Below, piece after piece: positions 8,007-15,401 of a stretch of 26,803 bases of DNA. The DNA comes from JBFXCK01 sp050182275 (GTDB lineage: Bacteria; Pseudomonadota; Alphaproteobacteria; SHNJ01): contig JBFXCK010000018.1 in the NCBI GenBank assembly GCA_050182275.1, positions 1 through 26,803 of the forward strand, given 5' to 3'. The translations under genes and the position numbers were made by a program. Every line of letters starts with the position of its first letter. The stretch's first letter is position 1. The notes under the pieces were generated by a model. It was not told the DNA's origin, did no database searches, and saw nothing but the letters and a program-made list of their open reading frames with translations.

Positions 8007-8873
8007 ATGATAAAGCTTAAAAAGCCAAAATCCTCTAAACCCAAGCCAAAAAGCCGTGCTTCTTCTCCCAAACTGGGTAAAGAGCCGCTTGGGCGCAATA
8101 TGTACGAACTGTATGGGCTTATGGCGGCTTTACGCGATCCTAAAACCGGTTGCGCCTGGGACCTTGAACAAAGCTTTGAGACTATCGTCCCCTACACACT
8201 TGAAGAGGCTTATGAGGTCGCCGATACGGTGCGCCGGGGCGATTATAAGCATTTGGCCCAGGAACTGGGCGACCTATTGCTGCAAATCGTTTTTCTAGCC
8301 CGTATCGCCGAGGAAAAAAAATTATTTGATTTAAATGACGTAATAAAAGCCATTTGCTTTAAACTTAAAGACCGTCACCCGCATATTTTTGCCAAAAGCC
8401 TGAATTTAACCGCTAGCCAGGTCAATAAACTGTGGGAAGAGCGGAAAACCAAGGAACGTTCGGCTAAAGGCCATCAAAGCGCCTTGGATGATGTGCCGCA
8501 AAGCCTGCCAGCCTTGATTCGGGCCTATAAAATTCAAAGGCGAGCTGCCGATCAGGGATTTGATTGGCCGGATATTGAGGGGCCATTTAAATCTTTTTAT
8601 AGTGAAATCAGTGAATTAAAACATGAAATTAAACATAAAAATAAAGACAATATCAAAGACGAGATGGGTGATTTATTCTTTGCCCTTATCAATATCGCCC
8701 GGCATTTAAAAATTGATCCCGAAGAGGCGCTGGCCCAAACCAATCTCAAATTCGAGCGGCGTTTTCGCGGCATCGAAAACGAACTCAAAAAACGCAAAAA
8801 ATCAATGCGCGATCAAAGTTTGAAAGAGCTGGACAGGCTTTGGGATAAAGAAAAGAAAAAGAAATCGGCTTAA
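8007..8873 (+). CDS. mazG: Nucleoside triphosphate pyrophosphohydrolase MazG
   Basis: Hydrolyses NTPs/dNTPs to NMP and pyrophosphate; in E. coli it removes aberrant nucleotides and modulates (p)ppGpp-related survival. The 288-aa protein has two MazG repeats. The first carries GCAWDLEQSFETIVPYTLEE, EEAYEVAD (Glu66/67/70, Asp73) and QELGDLLLQ (Glu86, Asp89), forming the Mg2+ site; the second has ISELKHEIKHK and DEMGDLFFALIN. An N-terminal lysine/serine/proline-rich extension (residues 1-29) precedes the domain and the C-terminus is also lysine-rich. A start at the internal Met32 is possible but would remove only the extension. It is separated from the preceding operon by an AT-rich 43 bp and is convergent with the gene at 8887. 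mazG near hflX-hfq-ntrYX is typical of alphaproteobacteria. Confidence 0.93.
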   Translation: MIKLKKPKSSKPKPKSRASSPKLGKEPLGRNMYELYGLMAALRDPKTGCAWDLEQSFETIVPYTLEEAYEVADTVRRGDYKHLAQELGDLLLQIVFLARIAEEKKLFDLNDVIKAICFKLKDRHPHIFAKSLNLTASQVNKLWEERKTKERSAKGHQSALDDVPQSLPALIRAYKIQRRAADQGFDWPDIEGPFKSFYSEISELKHEIKHKNKDNIKDEMGDLFFALINIARHLKIDPEEALAQTNLKFERRFRGIENELKKRKKSMRDQSLKELDRLWDKEKKKKSA

Positions 8874-8886
8874 TATTTATTGCTAT

Positions 8887-9444
8887 TTAGCGGTCGATAT
8901 TATGGCGCTGCAGAGCGGCGTCAATCAATTTGCGTCCTGAAATGGGCCCGCTGTCTTTACGGCCATTGGGATGACTGCCGTGTTTTTCCACCCGCTTCCA
9001 GCTGGGATGGCCTTTGATGAATTCTTCGATTCTAGGATCAAGCGTTGCGTCATTATGGCGGCTGGTATCAGCCAGGGAGCCTAGCAAGCCGTAAGAAAGG
9101 AACTTGCCCTTCCCGGCGCGCTGTTCAATTTCCCGGCGGATAAAATCCATTCCCACCAGGCTGGAACGGCTTAAAGTATCGTTGATGCCATCGAACGACG
9201 GGTTGGCTTCAGCTTCGCGTTCAATAGTTTTGAAAGTGGCCACCAAGCGGGCCAATAATTCATTATCCGGCATTTTGCTTAAAATTTCCAAGGTTTTGCG
9301 TTTATCAAAACCGCCGCCGACAATAAAAGGTTTGTAGCCGGCCGGATTAAGCCGCGTTTCCGCGCGCGCCATCATATCTTGCACTTGCGCTAGGCAGCGG
9401 CGCCATTCAGTAGCATCGCCGGCTTCAGGCGGTTTAGCAGCCAT
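8887..9444 (-). CDS. Conserved-looking hypothetical protein, 185 aa
   Basis: Not recognised. The product is soluble with no signal peptide or TM segment, mostly helical by composition, and rich in charged residues. Visible stretches include an N-terminal WRRCLAQVQDMMARAETRLN helix, a central FKTIEREAEANPSFDGINDT, and a basic Gly/His-rich C-terminal region (KHGSHPNGRKDSGPISGRK). A good Shine-Dalgarno sequence (AGGAG, complement of 9449-9453) lies 4 nt before the ATG, supporting this start. It is downstream of hflX with a 97-bp gap, possibly read through from the hflX transcript, and ends 13 bp from the convergent mazG stop. The SD and codon usage like its neighbours suggest a real gene; no function is proposed. 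Confidence 0.7.
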   Translation of the reverse strand: MAAKPPEAGDATEWRRCLAQVQDMMARAETRLNPAGYKPFIVGGGFDKRKTLEILSKMPDNELLARLVATFKTIEREAEANPSFDGINDTLSRSSLVGMDFIRREIEQRAGKGKFLSYGLLGSLADTSRHNDATLDPRIEEFIKGHPSWKRVEKHGSHPNGRKDSGPISGRKLIDAALQRHNIDR

Positions 9445-9541
9445 TTCTCTCCTACCTATCCCTGTCGAGCTTCTTTGTTTTTTCTATGTATATTTTGACG
9501 GGAAAAGAAAAAGAAATGGTTAAATAAAGAGTTAATGCAGG

Positions 9542-10858
9542 CTAATTTTTTGGCTGTTTCAGGTGAGGAAATTCCTTGAAAAACGCCTTATTTTGCGAGG
9601 GATTTAGCTGAAGTTGCAAAAGGATTAACCCCTCTTCGATTTGTAAATCTTTCCTTAAGATAGCGCCCGCCTGATGCAGCCAGGCAAGGGCTTTTCCTTC
9701 CGTGGCGGGCAGGGCCAGGGTGAAAGAAATAGCATTCGGTTTCAGGCGCTTTTCGATTTCGGCGATCAGGCGTTCCATCCCCTGTCCGGCCAAGGCCGAA
9801 ATAGCCACATGGCCGCTTAAACTCCCCTGCCCGACAGCCAGATGCTCCCAATTTTCGCCGCCCGCTAAAAGATCGGCCTTATTCCAAACTTCCAGGATTT
9901 TTTGATGCTGCATGGCGGCGTCAATGCCAAGATCGGCCAAGGTGGTTTCAACCGCTTGTTTTTGAGCCTCGGTATCTTCTGAAGCAATGTCGCGCACATG
10001 CAAAATTAAATCGGCCTGGGTGGTTTCTTCCAAAGTGGCGCGGAAAGCGGCCACCAAATGGGTCGGCAAATCGGCGATAAATCCAACAGTATCCGATAAA
10101 ATAAACTGAAAGCCGCTGGGCAAGGTAACCTGGCGGTGGGTAGTATCCAATGTCGCGAACAACAAATCTTCGGCCATGACATTGGCTGAGGTGAGGCGGT
10201 TGAACAAAGTCGATTTGCCGGCGTTGGTATAGCCAACCAAAGCCACCAAAGGCAGGCCCAAACGGTTGCGCCCCTGGCGCTGCACGCCGCGGGTGCGTTT
10301 CACGTCGGCTAGTTCGGCCGAAATACGCTTGATCCGGGTTTCCAGCATCCGGCGATCCATTTCCAATTGCCGTTCGCCGGGGCCGCCCATAAAACCGAAA
10401 CCGCCGCGCTGCCGTTCCAAGTGGGTCCAGGCGCGCACCAGGCGGCTTTTTTGATAATTTAGCGCCGCCAATTCAACTTGCAGGCGGCCTTCATGAGTTT
10501 GCGCCCTAGCGCCGAAAATTTCCAAAATCAGGCCGGTGCGGTCGATCACTTTGCACTTCAGCTCGACTTCCAAATTGCGCTGCTGGCCGGGCGATAAGGC
10601 GGTGTCGATAAAACAAAGCTCGATTTTTTGTTGGCCAATAATTGCTTTTAAACGTTCGACCACGCCTTTGCCCAAATATGTTGAGGGCGTAATGCGCGGC
10701 AGGTTGACGATTTCGGCTGCTATGATTTCCAAATTAATCGCCTTGGCCAAACCTTTAGCTTCTTCCAGGCGTGTTTCGGCGTTGCGGTTGCTTAACCGCT
10801 CGCTTTTTTGCAAAGGCAAGACGATATACGCCAAACCCGTGGTGGCGGGCGCGGTCAT
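9542..10858 (-). CDS. hflX: GTPase HflX (ribosome-associated)
   Basis: Translational GTPase that binds the 50S subunit and splits stalled ribosomes under stress. The 438-aa protein has the N-terminal HflX domain ending in the glycine-rich RGGFGFMGGPGERQLE motif (about 151-166), then a helical linker and the G domain: G1 GYTNAGKST (209-217), G3 DTVGF (256-260) and G4 NKAD (326-329). A C-terminal extension of about 80 residues follows. It starts 30 bp after hfq, preserving the hfq-hflX pair found across Proteobacteria. Upstream SD is weak, consistent with expression on an hfq transcript. Confidence 0.96.
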   Translation of the reverse strand: MTAPATTGLAYIVLPLQKSERLSNRNAETRLEEAKGLAKAINLEIIAAEIVNLPRITPSTYLGKGVVERLKAIIGQQKIELCFIDTALSPGQQRNLEVELKCKVIDRTGLILEIFGARAQTHEGRLQVELAALNYQKSRLVRAWTHLERQRGGFGFMGGPGERQLEMDRRMLETRIKRISAELADVKRTRGVQRQGRNRLGLPLVALVGYTNAGKSTLFNRLTSANVMAEDLLFATLDTTHRQVTLPSGFQFILSDTVGFIADLPTHLVAAFRATLEETTQADLILHVRDIASEDTEAQKQAVETTLADLGIDAAMQHQKILEVWNKADLLAGGENWEHLAVGQGSLSGHVAISALAGQGMERLIAEIEKRLKPNAISFTLALPATEGKALAWLHQAGAILRKDLQIEEGLILLQLQLNPSQNKAFFKEFPHLKQPKN

Positions 10859-10888
10859 ACGATACTAAAGTTCAAGGGAAAAGCGCGG

Positions 10889-11176
10889 TTAAGCCGCAGC
10901 TTCGTCGGATTCGGGTTTGCCCGGAGCGGCTGCGCCTTCGCCCTCTTTCGGTTCAAACAACGATACCGGCATGCCAGGCATGATGGTGGAAATCGCGTGC
11001 TTGTAAACCAATTGCGCCATCGCGTCACGCCGCAGCAGAATTGAAAAATTGTCGAACCAGGTGATGATGCCCTGCAATTTGACGCCGTTCACCAAAAACA
11101 CGGTGACCGGGGTTTTTTGCTTGCGGATGTGATTCAGAAAAACGTCTTGGACATTTTGATTTTTTTCTTGAGCCAT
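10889..11176 (-). CDS. hfq: RNA chaperone Hfq
   Basis: Hexameric Sm-like RNA chaperone that pairs small RNAs with mRNAs. The 95-aa protein contains the Sm1 core (VFLNHIRKQKTPVTVFLVNG, with QNVQDVFLN at its front) and the Sm2 signature YKHAIS at about residues 58-63, which contacts U-rich RNA 3' ends. The C-terminal tail after about residue 72 is short, acidic and Ala-rich, as is usual in alphaproteobacteria. It lies between ntrX (172 bp upstream) and hflX (30 bp downstream). The 172-bp gap probably holds its own promoter. Confidence 0.97.
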   Translation of the reverse strand: MAQEKNQNVQDVFLNHIRKQKTPVTVFLVNGVKLQGIITWFDNFSILLRRDAMAQLVYKHAISTIMPGMPVSLFEPKEGEGAAAPGKPESDEAAA

Positions 11177-11250
11177 AGGCCTGTTCCTTTTTGTTGTTTG
11201 AGGCGGAGATTGCGAGGAAATAAAGTTTGGTTGTTGCTTAGTGATTGAAA

Positions 11251-11305
11251 GTTAACGGGGTTAAATCATAAGTTGCAATTACAATAAAATCAACCCCCCG
11301 TCAAC
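11251..11305. repeat. Imperfect inverted repeat upstream of hfq
   Basis: GTTAACGGGGTTA (11251-11263) is matched by an imperfect inverted copy at 11290-11305, whose complement begins GTTGACGGGG; the spacer is 26 bp. It lies between ntrX and hfq. It could be a regulator site or the 3' hairpin of the ntrYX transcript; there is no clean U-tract, so a terminator is not called. Confidence 0.35.
11276..11304 (-). promoter_or_regulatory. Candidate hfq promoter
   Basis: Reading the minus strand, TTGACG (11304-11299) and TAATTG (11281-11276) are 17 bp apart, about 100 bp before the hfq start. The -35 fits well and the -10 poorly. It overlaps one arm of the inverted repeat at 11251-11305. Confidence 0.3.
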
Positions 11306-11348
11306 GCCAAAAAGCGAGATAGTAAGGCTAGTTATATGGATTTTAGCC

Positions 11349-12842
11349 CTAACTGGCCTGCCGTATCGGTTCTTCTTCCGGCGTTGCCTGGCCGTTATTG
11401 ACGCCTAAGGACTTCAATTTACGGTGCAAGGCCGAACGCTCCATGCCGATGAAAGAAGCAGTGCGGGAAATGTTACCACCAAAACGGGTGACTTGCGCCA
11501 GCAAATATTCGCGTTCGAATATTTCGCGGGCATCGCGCAAGGGCAAGGTCATGATTTCGGCAGTTTTATTCCAGCCGATCGCTTCCGAAGTCGAGCCATT
11601 GATTTCCGGCGGCAATAAATCGGCGCCGATGGGTTCGGAGGATGATCCGCTGGCCATGATCAACAGCCATTCAATGACGTTGCGCAATTGGCGGACATTG
11701 CCCGGCCAATTATAGCTTTGTAAGGCCGCCATCGCATCTTCCTTCAAGCGGCGAATCGGCATCCCTGCCCCTTCGGCGATTTTTTCGATGAAGAATTTGG
11801 CAAGTTCGGGAATATCTTCGCGGCGGTCTTTAAGCGCCGGGACTTGGATAGGCACCACATTCAAGCGGTAATATAAATCTTGCCGGAATCGGCCAATGCC
11901 CATGACTTCGGCAAGATTTTTATTGCTAGAGGCCAAAATCCGCACATCAACCTTGACCGGTGAATTGCCGCCGACGCGCTGAAAGGTTTGTTCCTGCAAG
12001 ACACGCAAGATTTTGCCTTGAGTTTCCAGCGGCATATCGGCCACTTCATCTAATAATAATGTGCCGTTATGCGCCTGCTCCAGCGTGCCCATTTTCCGCA
12101 TGCCTTCGGGGCGGACTTCATCGGTGTCGCGTTTGCCGGCTTCGGTGCCGAAGAGTTCGATTTCCAAACGGTCGGGGCGCAGCGTAGCGCAATTTAAAAC
12201 AACAAACGGGCCATCGGCGCGCTTGGATTGTTTATGCAGCATCCGCGCCACCAGTTCCTTGCCCGAACCTGCCGGGCCGGTAATGAAGACACGGCTGTTG
12301 GTGGGAGCCACGCGCTCGATGGTTTGCTTAATGCCCATCACAACCGGCGAGGAGCCGTTGAAATTGGTATCGGCGGCGACTTTTAAGCGCAGCTCCTCAT
12401 TTTCGCGCTGCAGCCGGGCAGCTTCAATAGCGCGTTCAATAGTCAGCAATAATTTATCCGATTTGAAAGGCTTTTCGATAAATTCATAGGCGCCTTTTTT
12501 GATTGCGGCGACCGCGGCCTCGATCGAACCATGGCCCGAAATCATGACAGCCGGCATGGTGGGGTATTCACGCTTGAAGTTATCGAGAAGGCCGATGCCG
12601 TCTAATTTGCTTCCCTGTAGCCAAATGTCGAGAATGACCAAGCTGGGACGGCGTTCGCGCACGGCTTGAATAGCCTCGGCATCGGTGCCGGCCGTGCGGA
12701 TTTGGAAACCCTCGTCTTTTAGAATATTTTCAAGAAAAAAACGGATATCTTTCTCATCATCGACGATCAAGATTTCGTGTTTGGAATTGTCTTTGGCGGT
12801 TTTAATGGGGTCTTTAGATAGGTCTTTGATGTCCTTGCTCAT
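11349..12842 (-). CDS. ntrX: Nitrogen regulation response regulator NtrX
   Basis: Response regulator partner of NtrY, linked in alphaproteobacteria to nitrogen metabolism, redox and envelope control. The 497-aa protein has a receiver domain (about 22-140) with Asp28/Asp29, phospho-acceptor Asp72 (VILDIWL) and Lys124 (EKPF); an AAA+ domain with Walker A GPAGSGKE (189-196) and Walker B TLLLDEVAD (Asp265-Glu266); and a C-terminal Fis-type helix-turn-helix (FGGNISRTASFIGMERSALH). The loop after ELFGTE, where sigma54 activators carry GAFTGA, reads AGKRDTDEVRPEG instead, so it probably does not activate sigma54 polymerase in the classical way; this is usual for alphaproteobacterial NtrX. A GAGGA ribosome-binding site precedes the ATG. 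It follows ntrY by 37 bp. Confidence 0.95.
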   Translation of the reverse strand: MSKDIKDLSKDPIKTAKDNSKHEILIVDDEKDIRFFLENILKDEGFQIRTAGTDAEAIQAVRERRPSLVILDIWLQGSKLDGIGLLDNFKREYPTMPAVMISGHGSIEAAVAAIKKGAYEFIEKPFKSDKLLLTIERAIEAARLQRENEELRLKVAADTNFNGSSPVVMGIKQTIERVAPTNSRVFITGPAGSGKELVARMLHKQSKRADGPFVVLNCATLRPDRLEIELFGTEAGKRDTDEVRPEGMRKMGTLEQAHNGTLLLDEVADMPLETQGKILRVLQEQTFQRVGGNSPVKVDVRILASSNKNLAEVMGIGRFRQDLYYRLNVVPIQVPALKDRREDIPELAKFFIEKIAEGAGMPIRRLKEDAMAALQSYNWPGNVRQLRNVIEWLLIMASGSSSEPIGADLLPPEINGSTSEAIGWNKTAEIMTLPLRDAREIFEREYLLAQVTRFGGNISRTASFIGMERSALHRKLKSLGVNNGQATPEEEPIRQAS

Positions 12843-12879
12843 TCGTTCCTCAAGTGTTGATATTTAAGTGACACGAATA

Positions 12880-15135
12880 TTACGAAGCCGTTGCCACTTT
12901 ATCGCGCTGTGGCGTAAAAAACACAAGAGTAACTTTGGCCCCCCCTGTGGATATGTTGGCAATTGATTTTTCCTGTGGATTAGGGTCCGCGTCTTCCAGA
13001 ACGACATTGCCGCCGTGGTCTTCCATAATTCTTTTCACCAACGCCAGGCCAAGGCCGGTGCCTTTGTTGCGGGTGGTGACATAGGGTTCGGTTAAACGTT
13101 CGCGGCCTTCTTGCGGCAAGCCAATGCCGTTATCAGTTACGCTAAGCCGCGTGGCATGCGCGTCTTGCTGCAGCGATAAAATAATATGCCCATCTGTTTC
13201 ATCGCCCAAAGCTTTGCGCGCCTCGATCGCTTCCACCGAATTTTTAATGAGGTTGGTAAGCGCCTGGCGGATTTGCCGCGCGTCGCAATGAATCAAATCG
13301 GCTGTATCAGGCAAGTCGAGAGTAAATCGAATATCCTGATGCGCATGACGGTGCAGCATGGTGGCTTCATGAGCCAAGGCAATCGGATTTTCTTCTTTCA
13401 TTTGCGGCGATGGCATACGCGCAAAGGCCGAGAATTCTTCGAGCATCCGGTTCAAATCGCCGACCTGGCGGACAATGGTATCGGTGCAATCTTTAAAGGT
13501 TTCAGGATCTTCTTGAATTTGCTTTAAATATTTGCGGTTCAAGCGTTCCGCCGCCAATTGAATAGGAGTAAGCGGATTCCTGATTTCATGCGCCAGGCGC
13601 CGCGCCACATCCGACCAAGCCGCTACCCGCTGCACCTGAACAATATGGGTGATGTCATCGAAAGTAACGACATAGCCCTTAATTTCATCACCCACCGCTT
13701 CGACAGTGACGCGCACCAATAAGGTGCGGGTAATGCCATCAATATTCAGCTTGATTTGTTTTTCGCTAATGCGCTGCGGACGTTGCGTGGCGGCATTTAA
13801 AACTTCCGCCATGTCGGGCACGATATTTTCTAAAGGCTCAAGCAAATGTTGATCTAAATCGACGCCCAGCAATTCCCCGGCGCGGGAATTTGGATAGTGA
13901 ATCAAGCCTTTGGCGTCTAAGCCGATAATACCTGCGCTAACGCCTGATAACACCGCTTCGGTGAAACGGCGGCGGTTGTCGATTTGGCGGTTAGCTTCGA
14001 TCAGTTCGCGGCGCTGGCTTTCCAATTGGCCGGTCATGCGGTTAAAGGCGCGGGCGAGCGTGCCGAATTCATCGGCGCTGCCGGCGTTCGCGACTTGGAC
14101 GGTTAAATCCCCGGCGGCAACCCGTCCTGAAGCATCAATAAGGTTCGAAATCGGCGTTACTAATTTATTGGCTAACAACAAGCCTACCCCAACCGCGGCC
14201 AATAGCAGCAAGAGCGCCACCACCGCATAGATTGCGGCGAAAAGCATTTGCAAATGTTCGCGTTGGCCGGCCAGCGAGGTAAAGGCCTCGACCGCCTCGT
14301 CGGTGCGTTGAATATGGTTGATAACAATGGGGTCGACAAAACGGCCGATATAAAGATAAGCATCGGGTAAATTATCGACTTTGATTAAGGCACGCACCCT
14401 GTCATCCCGCTCGCTGGTGACGATGCCAATTTCCCCATCATCGGCTTGATCGAAGGCATTGGGGGGAATTTGTTCGAAGCCCAACGCCATTACCAAACCG
14501 GCAGAGGCTAATACTTGACCGTCTTTTTGAAAAACAATGGCTTCCGGCAGCGACCGCAAGGCGGCATGGGTTTCCAGCATTTTTTTCAACAATGTTGGAT
14601 CATAGCGCAATACCGCCGCTTCACGGTTGATGTCATTGGCGATAGCGATAACGTCGGTGCGGATATTTTCTTGGTGTTCGCGCAAATAAGCGGCGGCAAC
14701 CGCGTTCGATTCATGTAACGCCGTTGTCACCCGCTCGCTGAACCAGGCTTCGACCCCCATATGAAAAAACCAGGCGGAAAAAATTGCAACCACGATAGTG
14801 GGCGTAACGGCAAGCAAACTGGATACCAGCACCAAGCGGCCATGCAAACGTGAACCCGCCCTGCCCTGTTTACGCTGGGCCATGATGCCAACCACCTGCC
14901 GGGCTACTACGGCGCCCAGCAGCAGCAGCAAAATGAAATTAACGGTCAAAAGCGCCATCACCTTATTGGGATTCGGCCCAAAGGGCGGCACGCTGGTAAG
15001 CGTGATATAAGTAAAAATACCGCAGGCGATCGAGGCCGCGGTTAATAAAATAATCGCCTGGCGGCCCAGCATAAAGCTGCTGATGATCCACCACCAGCGG
15101 CGGAAAAGACGGGAACGGCGTTCGGCGATGATCAT
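12880..15135 (-). CDS. ntrY: Nitrogen regulation sensor histidine kinase NtrY
   Basis: Membrane histidine kinase of the NtrYX two-component system. The 751-aa protein has TM segments at about 27-47, 60-82 and 103-123, a periplasmic sensor loop of about 170 residues, a fourth TM at about 297-321, a HAMP domain (about 322-375), a PAS domain (about 388-500), a HisKA domain with phospho-acceptor His516 in RRLAHEIRNPLTPIQ, and a HATPase_c domain with N-box NLIKNSVEA, G1 DNGIGLP and G2 KGTGLGLALV. Its ATG overlaps the TGA of the preceding Fis-like gene by 4 bp, so the two are translationally coupled. Normally ntrC sits directly upstream; here only its C-terminal part remains. Confidence 0.95.
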   Translation of the reverse strand: MIIAERRSRLFRRWWWIISSFMLGRQAIILLTAASIACGIFTYITLTSVPPFGPNPNKVMALLTVNFILLLLLGAVVARQVVGIMAQRKQGRAGSRLHGRLVLVSSLLAVTPTIVVAIFSAWFFHMGVEAWFSERVTTALHESNAVAAAYLREHQENIRTDVIAIANDINREAAVLRYDPTLLKKMLETHAALRSLPEAIVFQKDGQVLASAGLVMALGFEQIPPNAFDQADDGEIGIVTSERDDRVRALIKVDNLPDAYLYIGRFVDPIVINHIQRTDEAVEAFTSLAGQREHLQMLFAAIYAVVALLLLLAAVGVGLLLANKLVTPISNLIDASGRVAAGDLTVQVANAGSADEFGTLARAFNRMTGQLESQRRELIEANRQIDNRRRFTEAVLSGVSAGIIGLDAKGLIHYPNSRAGELLGVDLDQHLLEPLENIVPDMAEVLNAATQRPQRISEKQIKLNIDGITRTLLVRVTVEAVGDEIKGYVVTFDDITHIVQVQRVAAWSDVARRLAHEIRNPLTPIQLAAERLNRKYLKQIQEDPETFKDCTDTIVRQVGDLNRMLEEFSAFARMPSPQMKEENPIALAHEATMLHRHAHQDIRFTLDLPDTADLIHCDARQIRQALTNLIKNSVEAIEARKALGDETDGHIILSLQQDAHATRLSVTDNGIGLPQEGRERLTEPYVTTRNKGTGLGLALVKRIMEDHGGNVVLEDADPNPQEKSIANISTGGAKVTLVFFTPQRDKVATAS

Positions 15136-15401
15136 GTTTTTAATCCAAGAATACGCATTTTTTTGTGCAAGGTGTTGCGATTAATACCAAGTAATTTAGC
15201 CGCTTTCAATTGGTTGCCGCGAGTGGCTTCCAGGGTTAAAGCGATTAAGGGGCGCTCGACTTCCTGCACGATTAAATCATAGAGCTGCCCGCCGCTTAAG
15301 GAGGCGGGGTTGCTTTGAAAAAAGCGGCGTAAATGCAATTCCACGCTTTGGCTCAAGCTCATTTCTGGCATTAAAGGCTGCGCTAAAATCGGGCTAGACA
15401 T
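15132..15401 (-). CDS. Stand-alone Fis-type DNA-binding protein, equivalent to the C-terminus of NtrC
   Basis: An 89-aa protein consisting of an NtrC-like linker (about 14-38, SLSQSVELHLRRFFQ) and a Fis-type helix-turn-helix (about 40-87) with EVERPLIALTLEATRGNQ and KAAKLLGINRNTLHKKMR. These match both the NtrC C-terminus of alphaproteobacteria and E. coli Fis (98 aa), which has the same TRGNQ and GINRGTLRKK signatures. No receiver or AAA+ domain is present and ntrB is absent. The ATG overlaps the dusB stop by 8 bp and the TGA overlaps the ntrY start by 4 bp, so there is no room for remnants and the frame is intact. In canonical alphaproteobacterial order dusB-ntrB-ntrC-ntrY-ntrX this is the exact place of ntrC. 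DNA binding is well supported; targets and partner proteins are unknown. It may act as a nucleoid or bending factor like Fis, or as a repressor at former NtrC sites. Confidence 0.85.
   Translation of the reverse strand: MSSPILAQPLMPEMSLSQSVELHLRRFFQSNPASLSGGQLYDLIVQEVERPLIALTLEATRGNQLKAAKLLGINRNTLHKKMRILGLKT

Noticed and set aside
12061..12489. Long open frame antisense to ntrX (142 codons)
   Set aside because: It overlaps the conserved NtrX AAA+ coding region, has no ribosome-binding site and a composition typical of a complementary-strand shadow; the same holds for similar frames opposite ntrY, lpdA, the E2 gene and the Amt-kinase.
15132..15401. The Fis-like gene as a decaying ntrC pseudogene
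   Set aside because: Start and stop are neatly overlapped with both neighbours, the frame is intact, the HTH is well conserved and no residual receiver or AAA+ sequence remains nearby.
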